NCBI GenBank assembly: GCA_022605425.2
Contig: JAKIMF020000005.1
Span: 62,001-126,000, forward strand
Direction: 5' to 3'
Source: Hamiltosporidium tvaerminnensis
Lineage: Eukaryota; Microsporidia; Dubosqiidae
Length of the DNA: 64,000 nucleotides
How positions within the stretch are numbered: the stretch's first letter is position 1; each line of letters begins with the position of its first letter. Made by a program: the position numbers and the translations under genes. Positions 47,819-58,475 of this stretch are shown here, in pieces. The notes beneath the pieces are model-generated. The model saw nothing but the letters and a program-made list of their open reading frames with translations. It searched no databases and had not been told where the DNA came from.

Positions 47819-48070
47819 AAATTTAAAAAAAATCTAAAAAAATAATCGGTATCTTTAATACTTACCAAAATAAATCACTGTTTTCCGATTTAATATGAAT
47901 AAATTACTTCCTTAAATCTATTTATTTCCAATAACTAGAAATTTAGAGGAAAAGCATTTTAATTTACCAAAATAGAAATTCTAGATTGAAATTTCTAAAA
48001 TAAATTAAATAATCAATTTAGAAATATAACTGATAAATTAAATGATATTTAACGGAAATCTAAATGAAAA

Positions 48071-48073
48071 CCC
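48071..48073 (+). promoter_or_regulatory. CCC motif abutting start codon
   Basis: CCC lies directly before ATG 48074 in AT-rich sequence. This supports both the choice of start and expression of the gene. Confidence 0.5.
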
Positions 48074-48793
48074 ATGGAAAAGTTATTGGAAGTATTTATA
48101 AAGGAAATAAAGGAAAGTCATGATGTGGATATTGTGGTAGAGTGGTGCAATAAATATGTAAAAGAATATTACAGCAAAGAATCGTTTCATTACGATCTAA
48201 TAAATCTATTAAAAAGTAAAAATGTCAATGAAAAAGATAAAATGGAAATTTTAAATATTTGTATAAATTTATTTCATTTTGGCTACGACATAACGAATAA
48301 GGTTTGTCACAATAAATATACGAATTCAGACGCAAGATCAATCAATGTTGTAAGTTCAATGGTATGCTGGGGTATCATTGGCAAAATATTAATGAAATAC
48401 TTTGATGATGAATTTTATATCAAAGCAACGGAAATATTTGATGATGCTTCTTTCTATTTTTGTATGCCGAATAAGAGAAATGATGAAATGAATTATTTTC
48501 AATCGAAGGCGCGCCTACATTTTTATACAAAAGTGTATTTACCTTTAAGATTGAGAGATTTAATTATTGGAACAAATGTTACAAATAATTATCTGGAGAA
48601 TGAACCAGCTTTTGTGTGCAAATATCTTGTTGACATTCTTAAAGAAAATAACATTAAGGAAGAGAACAACTTCAATGATTTAATTTCTTATTTCGGTAAG
48701 TTGAGGTTTGAAGAAATGAATTCAATTTTTAAAGGTGTTAATTTGGAGAATTTAAAAGCAGACGGTAAGAAAAATCTATCTGCGTTCGAGTGA
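48074..48793 (+). CDS. Hypothetical 239-residue protein
   Basis: A clean ORF with an ATG directly after CCC. I do not recognise the family. It is mostly alpha-helical in composition (Lys, Glu, Leu, Ile). It has no signal peptide and no clear membrane segment; the most hydrophobic stretch, around residues 92-107 (Val-Val-Ser-Ser-Met-Val-Cys-Trp-Gly-Ile-Ile-Gly), is too short and mixed to call a membrane helix. Cys residues at about 45, 82 and 98 show no metal-binding spacing. A cytoplasmic or nuclear protein is most likely. It stands alone between an inverted repeat and an E2 copy. Confidence 0.75.
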   Translation: MEKLLEVFIKEIKESHDVDIVVEWCNKYVKEYYSKESFHYDLINLLKSKNVNEKDKMEILNICINLFHFGYDITNKVCHNKYTNSDARSINVVSSMVCWGIIGKILMKYFDDEFYIKATEIFDDASFYFCMPNKRNDEMNYFQSKARLHFYTKVYLPLRLRDLIIGTNVTNNYLENEPAFVCKYLVDILKENNIKEENNFNDLISYFGKLRFEEMNSIFKGVNLENLKADGKKNLSAFE

Positions 48794-49194
48794 CATTTAA
48801 TTAAAGTATTTAATTTAGTAAACATTTAAACCCTTTTTCTTAGAATTATTGCTACCTTCTAAAAACTTTTATTCTAAAAAGTTATAATGCTTTTATATTT
48901 TATATTTATTTTTCTACTTTTAATTGGATTTAAGAATTTAATTTTTTAATATTATTGCTTATCATTTTAAACTTTTTTTAAATGTAAAAAATATATGCAT
49001 GAAAATACAAATAAACCTTTCAACAGAGATTATTCAATAAATTTCAAATTATTCAAAATGGTTAGAAAAATTTAATTATTTTTGTGAAATAAACACATAT
49101 AAGGTTAAAAATATAAAAAAGTTTCGATTGTTTTCAATATTTCATCGGTATTTCTATATACCGATATTTAAAGCTTTAAATCTTCAAGATAGGT

Positions 49195-49738
49195 AGAACC
49201 CTTCTAAAGATAGGAAGTTGCTATGAGTTTGAATGGTCGAAACTCAACCTAGGCACCTTGGATACTACAACATTCTCACCTACTTTACACTTATCAAACC
49301 AAATAAACTTCCAGCTAAGATATATCTCAGCGACTTACATAAGGTTCACCTAGATGTTGCAATGTCATGCCGACAAGTATAACCTGCTATTTAGATTTTC
49401 GGCATTTAAAGTTATGTTTTCTGTATTTTTTTAAATCTAAGTCATCTAGCAAGAGGTATAAAAACCCGTATTTTCATATTTTTTGCATGGTAATCACTTA
49501 CGATGTCAACCAAGTTTTACAATCTAGTTACATAAAAAACTACAAAATTAGTTTTAGAAAATTTTAAAAATATATGGACCTTTTCTAACACATATAATTT
49601 GTCATAGAACAACCGAAATCCAATGTTGCCTTTTATCTCACCGAAAATTCATAAATTAGCATCTTCGCACGAATTTCACCCACTCATCGCAAAGCAGATT
49701 AGTTTTAGCGGGATTCTCAAACTCTTCCGTCGAAAAAT
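49195..49738 (-). repeat. E2 retroposon-like repeat, 3'-shortened copy
   Basis: In minus orientation it follows E2 from its 5' end (near 49738, GACGGAAGAG...) through GCGATGAG, the ATGTAAC-TAGATTG block, TATAACCTGC's complement near 49380, and the AAGTTTATTTGGTTTGATAAG block, and then fades before the distal third. It lies opposite to the copy at 50424-51145, making an inverted pair. Confidence 0.65.
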
Positions 49739-50423
49739 ATTATTACACTTGTTTATTTGTTGACACTATATATTTGAAATGTTGAAATTCTAAAACTAAA
49801 GAATGAAAAAAAAATTAACCTTGAGTATTGATTATTAAAATCAGGGGTCTCCAAACAAAAGAACGCGGTAGCAGTTCAGCCATTACCTCCACCAATCCTT
49901 TTGTCAATCTTTTTATTTTAGGGTAGGCGGTTTTTAAGCCAAAAATGGTATAATTCCTGTGTATTATACAAAAAAATTATAATTACAGATAATTTTTAAT
50001 ATTAATTCGTAACAAAAAAAAAGTATTTGGTTCTTAACATTGTTTGAAACCATATCCTTTTTTTTGAATATTTTCAACCAAACAACCAAGATGAAAGAAA
50101 AAAAATTAATGGCACAACTAATTATGATGTGATTGATGTAATTAAGATTCGGCACTACTTATTCGTTAAAATTGGTTAAATTTACAAGTAAAAATTATCA
50201 ATAACGGCTTCAAGTGCATATCTGTTAATTTAAATTTAAAAATATACTTTTGAATTTTATTTTAGAAAATATTTGTTCATGCAGTTAGATAGTGCCGAGG
50301 CAGAAATAAACAGCAGAGTAAATCAATTAACGTGATTGAATTGTGTGAGGAAGATCTGATAAAATTTTAGTAAATTTTTGAATATTTTTGTATAAAAGTA
50401 CGGCTAATATACAGTTTTTTAGA

Positions 50424-51145
50424 CGGGGTTTTACCACAAAAAAACTTTCTAGTTGGCAATGAATAAGTGAAGTTGAAGTAAGAAATTATTGTTTGGATTT
50501 TTAGTGGTATAAAACCACACTTCATTTTCGGTTGGTGTATGGGAGTTGTTATAAGGAGTATAAGGTCTTGAAATGGCGAACGTTTTTGTATAAATATATC
50601 TTTTGGTTTTTTTTCTATCAAGAAATAGAGACCACAGCTAAATTTATAGGTAGTTGCCATCTAAAACATGAAACCTAGCCTTGCTTACTCGAATTAAAAG
50701 ACTTAACGCCTAGGGGATATAAAAGTAAAACCATTGAAAGCCGGGAGACCTAAGTAGCAGGTTATACCTTAAGTATGACATTGCCCGTCTAAGTGGGGCC
50801 ATGTAAATCTCTAAAATATATCTTAGCTAAAAGTTTATTGTGTTTAGAAAGCGTAGAGTAAGTGGGAATGCTGCATAGTCTTGGGGGGGGCCCAGGGGGC
50901 TTCGGCCTTCGATTACACTTCATGCAAAAGACTATACGAACACCGGGCAACTGCATCGCCTATTAATTAGGTTATATACACTTGGTAGATTAAAGCCTTT
51001 GGGACCTAGGTATCCCAGGGGGTACTGATGGAGTGCTCGGGTAGCTGTTATTTATGTTAAACCTAGAACTGCGCTAATGCCATGAAAACAAATATAACAC
51101 TTGCTACAGTTTTAAAAAGATGAAATATTTTTAAATAAAATATTC
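50424..51145 (+). mobile_element. E2 retroposon-like repeat, near full-length copy
   Basis: About 722 bases follow the E2 order: GGCAATGAATAAGTG, GATTTTTAGTGG, CCACACTTCATTTTCGGTTG, GACTTAACGCCTAGG, AAGCCGGGAGACC, AGCAGGTTATACC, GTAGAGTAAGTGGGAATGC, the GC-rich GGCTTCGGCC hairpin, and CATGAAAACAAATATAACAC near the end. The 3' end is TTTTAAATAAAATATTC. Possible degraded target duplications are AGTTTTTTAGA (50413-50423) and AAGTTTATTTTTTTAGA (51146-51162). No R retroelement tail lies upstream, so E2 can occur alone. Confidence 0.75.
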
Positions 51146-51162
51146 AAGTTTATTTTTTTAGA

Positions 51163-52589
51163 AGTTTATATGATACTTTAAAAATTTGATTTCAAATATT
51201 AATAATTTTATTGAAGAAATAAATTTTAGAAGTAACAAAACATATAATGAGTTCTCAGCCTCAAGACTTTTTAAGAAGTCATTTTGACCCGTATGCCAAA
51301 AGATTTAGCGACTCTTGATTAAATCCTTTGAAAATGCTTAGAATTTTTTAAATCACACGCTTCATCTCATGCTTTAGTAATTAACTTAACCGCTGTAATA
51401 AGGTTGATATAAAAATTTCATCATAAGTCATCGTATAGGTTTTTTAAAGGTATGTTAAATAAAGTTTTAAAATAAATTTAATTTGCACTATAAAGAATTT
51501 TCAATCGATTATATAATCTAGCAATGTCCTGATGAAAAGAAAAACGACCCTTTTTGAAATGCTTAGATAGTTGAAAACCGAAACAGTTAATAAAAGTATT
51601 CCGATTACGATTCTTCGCAAGTTTTTTAATTGATTACAAAATATTACAGAAACATTAAAAATTCAAAGTCAAACTTGAAATACTTGAAAGGTCAATGGGG
51701 TAAAAAAACTATCACGTTAAGTATTTTTCTACATCTTTTTAAGTTTTATAGCACCCATCAATAATAACATTACAAAATATATTTTTTGTTCCTAATTTTT
51801 TCTTTAAACTTTTTAAAATTATATAAACAACAATAGAATTAAATAATAACTCAAAGTTTTTCCCAAAACAAGATTTATATATCGACTAAATACTCCATAT
51901 AATAATCCTGTTTGTATAATATCATAGAAAACTTTCATACCTGCTCAAATTTGAGGAACTAAGATGAGATTTCATATATGTTTTTAATCGACAAACATAT
52001 TACACGCGAATTCTAAGGCTTTTTTGGACAAAGAAAAAGATAGCCTTAAAGTAAATTAAATTAGTTCGAAATTTTATAAAACTATGTTGGAAATTGTACT
52101 GAGCAAACTTAAAATAATTTATGTAACTACATAAAGATATAACAAAAGAAAAAAATACGGATTTATTTTGCAATATTCCGAAAAATGGGAAGAAAAAGCA
52201 CAGCAGAGCTAAAATGCAGACATCAAAGACCAAAAACCCAGGAGCAAATAAAACATGAGAAGATTAAATCTTATGCGAGAAGAATATGAAATTTGAATGA
52301 ATATCACCAAAAAATATAAACAACTAAAAAACTGATTTCATCATAAAACTAAAAGTGTTCGGTCCAGCCAGCTTTAAAACCAAAAATTTATAATTAAAAA
52401 GACACTCAAATAAATATAAAATAATAAAAAAGTTAATTATCCCAAAAAAGTGTTAATTATTCTAAAAAAAAAGTTGACAGTGTCAAATTTAAACAAAAAA
52501 ATATTTAATTGTCATTTGAAAATGTCAATATTTGAAAGCAGTTATAGCTTTTATAGTAAATTATTTAAAAAGTATTTTTGAGTTACGAA
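51163..52589. other. Intergenic, no gene seen
   Basis: AT-rich with no open frame of interest. The right end leads into an ABC-transporter pseudogene. Confidence 0.5.
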
Positions 52590-54185
52590 ATGTATATTCA
52601 AATGAAAATTGAATGGAAGAACGTAAACATAGGCCTAATCAATAAAAATAGAAACAGGATACTAAATACGTTCTTTTTATAAGTGATTCGAATGGAATTG
52701 TACGATCTGGTTCAAAATGTGCTATAATTGGACTAAGTGGAAGCGATAAAACCACACTTATAAAATTCTTGACGGGACGAATACCTCTTGGCTTAAAAAC
52801 AAAAGGTAAAATACTGGCAGATAGAAAGAGAGGGATTATGAAACATAGTCTAAGAGCATGGGATATGTTGTTCAGGAGGCTTGTATTTACCAGAAGTTAA
52901 CTATTTATCGAACAGTTTCGTATGCAGACAAATTCAGATTTAAGTAAAAATATTGATATTAATAAAAATTTAGCAAATTTATTGGAAGAACTTGATATTT
53001 TAAATATTTCCGTTTTCTAAATGACATGAATTTTTGATGGTGAAAGAAAACGGATCAAGATTGTGATTGAGTCTATACTGATCCACATATTATATTTTTA
53101 GATGAACCTAAAAGCGGATTATATTAATTTTCTTTATTTTAACAATAAACTTATTGAAAGTTTTAGCAGAAAGTAATAAAATGAGAGTTATTTTTATAAT
53201 CCACCAGCCATCTATTGAAATGTCCAATACTTTTGATCAACTTTTAGTACGTTCGAATTTTCATAAAGTATATTATGGAGAAGCTAAAAAGCAAAGAATA
53301 CTTACCTCTTTGGACCTCAAAGAAAGAATTAACGATATTTCCTGATTTTTTAGCAGAGGCATTAAAATTCAAAAAAAAGTATCGTGAAATTCCAAAAACC
53401 AAGCTATTTTGTCCAAGATGATAAATTATGTAAATATAAATATCACGAGTGACTTTGCTGGATAAGTTTTAAGTACTAATAGTACTATATTGGTAGATAT
53501 TAAACCTACCTACAAGCCTATTATCACACTTTTAAAGAGAAGATTTCAACTTATTTAACAGCAAAAAAATTGTAATCTTGGTTTTGATTTGTGGACTTTC
53601 ATTGTTTTTTTCATACAATTTTAGTCAGAAATTTCGAACCAAGTACGGATGGTTCAAACATATTTTGAAAAGGTTAAGTTAATCTGAAAACTTAAATTAA
53701 ACCAAATGGGGAATGCTTGAAAAATCTTCTTTTTGGTTTTTCGCAATGAAATAGTTAAATTATTCGAGCGGGCAATTTTTGTAAGTTATTTATCGGTTTT
53801 ATTTGCAAATTTGTTCATTCGTTCTGTTGGTGTATTCCGCAAAGGAATAAAAAGGTAAAAAGAGAATGCGGGTTATCCACATATTCCATTATTTCAGTAT
53901 TTGTTTTAGAGAGATTCTGTTATCTGCCATTTATTACTATTATTGCATTATAATAAGATTTCGTGGCAAAATTTTTTTCATTTTGAATTTTATATATTTC
54001 TTTTGGGTGCAATGATAGGATATTTACCCTTTCTTTTATTTTTGGTTTTTGACCAAGAGAACAAAGACAGTGTACGTTATAGTTGGTTTTCTTAGATTTA
54101 TTTGGCTTTTTCTACCAACATTGTATGCCGTTGCAAAGAATATTGCTTATACTTTTCAGAATTCAACTTCAAGTTATTTGTTTAA
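52590..54185 (+). pseudogene. ABCG-type half-transporter pseudogene, truncated by a foreign insertion
   Basis: Fragments in several frames follow the order of an ABCG (White/PDR-like) transporter, with the nucleotide-binding domain first and membrane helices after. ATG 52590 opens Met-x-Ile-Glu-Trp-Lys-Asn-Val. The Walker A block at 52729-52758 reads Gly-Leu-Ser-Gly-Ser-Asp-Lys-Thr-Thr, with Asp where Gly is usual. A Gln-loop block (Tyr-Val-Val-Gln-Glu) lies near 52860, a decayed signature (Gly-Glu-Arg-Lys-Arg) near 53040, a Walker B Leu-Asp-Glu-Pro near 53100, and an H-loop Ile-His-Gln-Pro-Ser near 53195, inside the 63-residue ORF 53154-53345. The membrane domain shows a Leu-Leu-Lys-Arg start near 53530, a Glu-Arg/Arg-Lys-Gly...Gly-Tyr block near 53840-53870, and hydrophobic helices up to about 54160. 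Many frameshifts and stops make it dead. The last helix region is replaced by a GC-rich island. Confidence 0.8.
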
Positions 54186-54200
54186 CCGTTTGACTGCTAC

Positions 54201-54255
54201 GCGGCGCGAATGCGCTTCGTTCTTGTTCAACGCGACGCGCGCTTCGCGCTGCCGC
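54201..54255. repeat. GC-rich imperfect branched hairpin
   Basis: GCGGC (54201-54205) pairs with GCCGC (54251-54255), and GCG (54206-54208) with CGC (54247-54249) across one bulged T. Inside, GCGC (54212-54215) and CGTT (54218-54221) pair with GCGC (54237-54240) and AACG (54229-54232). Such GC-rich secondary structure is foreign to this AT-rich genome. It lies exactly where the transporter pseudogene stops and the GC-rich island starts. Terminal hairpins of this general kind cap linear single-stranded DNA virus genomes, but simpler explanations exist. Confidence 0.6.
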
Positions 54256-54497
54256 CGGTGTCTTTTGTTCGTGAATTGAACGTAGTCTGACCTCGCGGTA
54301 CTTTGTAACACGGTGTATTCTAACTAACTTTTTACCGTTTTTATATATTATTTAAAAATATAACCATGTCCGGACTATTATTTCGGACGTTGATTCGATT
54401 GCTGGATTCTGGGATGGTGATTGGTGGTGACACGTGTGATGATGATATTATAACTCATGGAAAAGACTGAGGATTGGTGGTCTTCACTCATCTTTCT

Positions 54498-55809
54498 TCA
54501 AGCGGAAACACCAACTTTTACGAATATTCCTCCGACTAATGTGTTTTCCAAGCACAATATTTCGACTCCTGGACCTGAGTGCGCCTCCCCGTGCTTCCGG
54601 AACTTTTCATTTATTTTACCCATCCTTTGAACCATTGGAACACTCGATATGCTACCCGTTTGCCTGCACTGTTTTAAATAATTCTTGGAAAGTGGACGCC
54701 GACACGATATCGAAATCAAGCCTTTATTGGTCTTACTCGAATGGGGATTCGAAGGCCACAATTGATGTTATTGGGACGGTTCCGGATTATGGTTTAGGAC
54801 ATGTTTTGGGATGGTTTCACTGATTTTGAAGTTTTTCACTTGATTGACAATACGTCATTATTTGAACCGGACATCCGAATTATGACCCATGGGGGTTTGA
54901 TATGCTTGTCAACATGGTACTGTTTGGGCATATATACCATCACATTCTTCGACGTCGTTGTTGGTACTCTGTTTCTGTAAACATTCCCAACAAACACCAT
55001 GGGGGTATTTGGATGTTGTGACTCATTAATATTGCTTGGGTTTTGTACGGGGCTAAATACGATGACATTTGTAAAAATATGGCCTTGGTTTACGGTTGGG
55101 AATTGCTTTACTGGCATTATCTGTTCGGGCTATTCTGTTTACGATATTTTAAGCTTCCTTGGCCAGCCCTTTTGAACAAATACTTCTACTGGAACATTAG
55201 ACGTACGGATCCTGCTGAAGCAATCGTGGGCGAAACTGGCACTGAATGTTTGATGTGCTCTTTCGGAAAAGTCCAAACCAACCCGTTACTGATTTCATCA
55301 ATTCGATACTAATGTGTGCGATGGGAATTTTGATACGAAGTGAAACCGCATGATCTGCTACATAATACATGGTGGGTGGACGTGGTGCTATAGTGTATTT
55401 GACGCGAGAACCCTAGTATTGGGGTGTATCACGTTTTGGATGGTGCTGAACTCTATATTTTATATGTTTAACACTACTGAAAAATGAACCGGTATTTACG
55501 AATTATTGACGACATCGGTGGATGTCCTAAAATGCGTTTACACTTCTCCATAATAATTTGCGCTTGAATACCGGGTCGTACTGCATATGGGGTGAGGAGC
55601 GGGATCGGATCCCACCTTTTGGCTTGTTGTAAGGCCTTCACGCTTTTTGGGATGTTGTATACTATTTTTAGTAGGTATTTTTCACCTCTGAACGATCCTT
55701 TCGTCACACTGGTGTATCTATATATTTTTTGATACTCCTGTGTATTATCATGACTTGTATCATGTCCTGTGCCCGCCGACATCGAATACACGTGTGATCT
55801 GAAAATCAT
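54498..55809 (-). pseudogene. Degraded foreign-looking coding region, possibly a viral capsid remnant
   Basis: A roughly 1.3-kb block, clearly GC-richer than the genome. The minus strand has long open segments in shifting frames: 55809-55474 (111 residues), a further open stretch about 55420-55180, 55117-54836 (93 residues) and 54761-54498 (87 residues). Together they look like one protein of more than 350 residues broken by at least three frameshifts and a few stops. The segments are rich in Pro, Asn, Val and Ile, as in beta-rich capsid proteins. Near the end, Lys-Pro-Pro-Trp-Val-Ile-Ile-Arg-Met (about 54880) recalls the C-terminal region of parvovirus-type capsids. I do not recognise the family with confidence. 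A fossil densovirus-like insertion, a decayed transposon, or transferred host DNA all remain possible. Plus-strand ORFs over the same bases (54539-54823 and 55043-55312) are treated as shadows. Confidence 0.4.
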
Positions 55810-56694
55810 AACTTAGTTATTTTTATAAATTTTAATTTTTAAGACCACTTGTTTTATGTTATCATACACTTGTTACTTGTGTTGTGCGAACTATATATAT
55901 AAAAAAATTGACACATTTATGTCGTTTTTATTGTGGGTTAAATTATTAACCATTTTGCTACCCGCAATGTATTAATCCTTAGTTTTTATAGTGACGTATA
56001 AGAATAAAATATCTTATTCGAATTATTATCAGAGAATTCTTATTATAAGACTATTTGTGACGATTTGGCAAGATATCTTTATACTATTGGTCATAAATGC
56101 TATCTTCTTAGATGAGTTTTTTATTTTTATTATAACATAAGGATTTATATTAATTTATCAATTTTAGCATTGTCATATCGATTAAGGCCTTATATTAGAT
56201 TAAGCTTATCGAAACAAAAATATTTTTTTTAATCCGACTGACTTTTATCCATTTAAATTTAGATTTTTATTATCTGAAATTATTTCAATCATAAAATTCC
56301 TAAATATAAATATTATTGTGTTCATAAAAATATTATTTGAAAATAAAAGAACAAATTTCAAAAAATAACAGTATTATTATTTATCTATATCAGTTCTTTC
56401 CTCGTTTTATCTGGCAAGTTATTTGCATATAACAAATTTATAAATTCTATTAAATTATTGATTTGAAAATAAAAAGATACATTTTACAAGTTACTATTGT
56501 TCAAAATAGAAAAATTTTACGTTAGATATATTTTTAGAATATTTTGCAAATTTATATTATAAAATGAAATCCTTAGGAATACTTTTTGAAAGTTTTAAGA
56601 CACAAAGTATACATTTAAAGACTTAGAATTCTTAATCTTCTTTATAGAATTCTTTTTTATTATTTTTATCTTCGTATATTTCATATTGTATCCA
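55810..56694. other. Intergenic; possible end of the transporter pseudogene
   Basis: The sequence returns to AT-rich here. The plus strand has hydrophobic open stretches near 55915-55975 (Ser-Phe-Leu-Leu-Trp-Val-Lys-Leu-Leu) and 56005-56150. These could be the displaced C-terminal membrane part of the ABCG pseudogene, but the match is too weak to assign. Confidence 0.3.
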
Positions 56695-57605
56695 TAAAGG
56701 AAATATATTCTGGGGAGAAGATGGTATGTGTCAACACGGCGGCAAGTCTGGTAAAACTGTAGATCATCTAGCAACTCGATGTGAAAAAATGCTAGACCAT
56801 GACCATACCAGAGGACATAATTAAGTGGTTAGATGCCAGCATCTTCTACTGCTAAATAGATATAAGTTATAGTCTTCAAAAGATTTTAACCCAGTTAGTA
56901 CAAAAAATTCTTGATAATGAGTATGCGGAGATAAGAGTGTGTACTAGGATAAAAACGGGTGTTAAGATCAGGAATAACAGACCCGACATATATATTTTAG
57001 ACAAGAAGAAGAATAAGATAACACCTTTTGAAGAAGGAATCACTTCCCAAGATTCACTTCAAATAGTTGAAACTGAAAACTTAGAAATTATGATAATCTA
57101 ATCAGATTTTAGGTCTTATTTATAAATATAGTGCGGATATAATTCCGTATGTGATGACCGGAAACGTATTGTGACAAAACACCCTAAATCATATCACAAA
57201 AGACTGCAAATACCCATGAATGTAGAGACATAGATTCAATCGATATGACTTAACAATACAGCCGAAACAATATTCTTTGATCAACAGGATGACTTGATTC
57301 GGGAACAAATGCCGAAGAGAGCTGGAAAAGAAAGTCATTAAGTGTTATTAAGAGAGTCGAGTTTCACGATGAACCAACACATACTTTAAAACAAGCGAGC
57401 ATCGAGCACGATATGTTAAAAATGTTAAATGGAGGAATAATACATTCTTTATTTCAAAAAAAGAACCACATTAGAGTAACCAAAAATAAACATAAATGAA
57501 ATTAATGTCAGAATTAAAAGAAGAAAAGATGGAGGTTAGAGAACCGAAGAAAATATTAAAAGTATATAAATGGTTTAAACCCTGAAATTTATTGAATAAA
57601 CTATT
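56695..57605 (+). mobile_element. Family R non-LTR retrotransposon tail, degraded copy 7
   Basis: Starts just before the zinc knuckle (Met-Cys-Gln-His near 56725, the second Cys changed to Gly, His and the last Cys kept) and continues through the block matching Arg-Pro-Asp-Ile (near 56978), the Gln-Asp-Ser-Leu-Gln block near 57050, the Met-Thr/Gly block near 57150, and the 3' end GAAATTTATTGAATAAA. Frameshifts and stops are frequent. Its start closely matches the ATG-Cys region of the 24-kb copy. E2 lies about 70 bases downstream in the same orientation. Confidence 0.78.
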
Positions 57606-57673
57606 TATACATTTCATTGCAGAGTTAAATTATTAATCTTATTTTTAATTATGATTTTAAATATGTTTCTAAA

Positions 57674-58409
57674 TATAGTGGAGGGGAGGATAACCACATA
57701 AAAAACTTTTTGCTTGGCAATGAGATCGTGAAACTGGCGTGAAGATCATTGCTTGGATTTTTGGTGGAAAAAAAACCACACTGCATCTTCGGTTGTTCCA
57801 TGAGAGTTGTCATGAAGAGAAGAGATCTACGAAATGGCGAACTTTTTCTACAATTTTTTTGGATGTTTTTTATTTAATTAGATTGCCGACCATAGCTGAA
57901 TATGTAAGTAATTGCTATGTAAAACATTAAACTTAGCCTTTTACACTTGGTTTAAAAGACTTGGCGCCTATAAGATATAAAAAGAAAACCTTTTAAAGCC
58001 GAGAAAACCAATATGATGATTATAACTGTTAGTATGACACTGCACCGCTTAGGTGGACCCCATATAAGTCTCTGGAATATAACTTGGCTATAATTTTATT
58101 GGGTTCAGAAAATGCAGAGTAAGTGAGAATGCCGTGTGTCTTGGGAGAGATCAGGGAGGATTCGACCTTCGATCACACACCATGCAACAGACATTAACGA
58201 ATTCCCAGCACTTCCTAGCTTATCAAGTAGGTTCTACACACTTGGTAGATGAAAGGCTTTGAGACGTAGGTATTAAAGTTGGTACTGATGGATTATTGGG
58301 CCAGCAGTTAATTATATTAAACCTAGATCGGGGTTAATGTCATGAAAACAAATATAACATTTTCTACTATTTCAAAAAGATGTGATACTTTAAATAAAGA
58401 TTGTAAAAT
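57674..58409 (+). mobile_element. E2 retroposon-like repeat, full-length copy with target duplication
   Basis: A 736-base element flanked by a perfect 13-bp direct repeat, ATATGTTTCTAAA, at 57661-57673 and 58410-58422. After TATA it starts GTGGAGGGGAGGATAACC and ends TTTAAATAAAGATTGTAAA. Its length is within one base of the 23485-24221 copy, although the two differ at many positions and have different target duplications. These are therefore independent insertions of a complete unit. It carries a 63-residue ORF (57739-57930) partly similar to the 77-residue ORF of the other copy. The GC-rich hairpin of other copies is mutated here (GGATTCGACC). Confidence 0.8.
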
Positions 58410-58439
58410 ATATGTTTCTAAACAAATTATGGATTTATA

Positions 58440-58475
58440 ATTTATATTTTATATTTTATATTTTATATTTTATTC
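58440..58475 (+). repeat. Microsatellite-like TTTATAT(T) repeat
   Basis: About four tandem copies of TATATTTTA (8-9-base period) directly after the E2 insertion. It is low-complexity and non-coding. Confidence 0.6.

Noticed and set aside
54539-55312. Plus-strand ORFs of 94 and 89 residues in the GC-rich island
   Set aside because: They overlap longer minus-strand open segments that form a coherent series across the island, so they are more likely shadows. This is not certain.
58440-58475. TATATTTTA microsatellite as a CRISPR or satellite array
   Set aside because: It has only about four short AT-rich units with no spacers, so it is simple low-complexity sequence.
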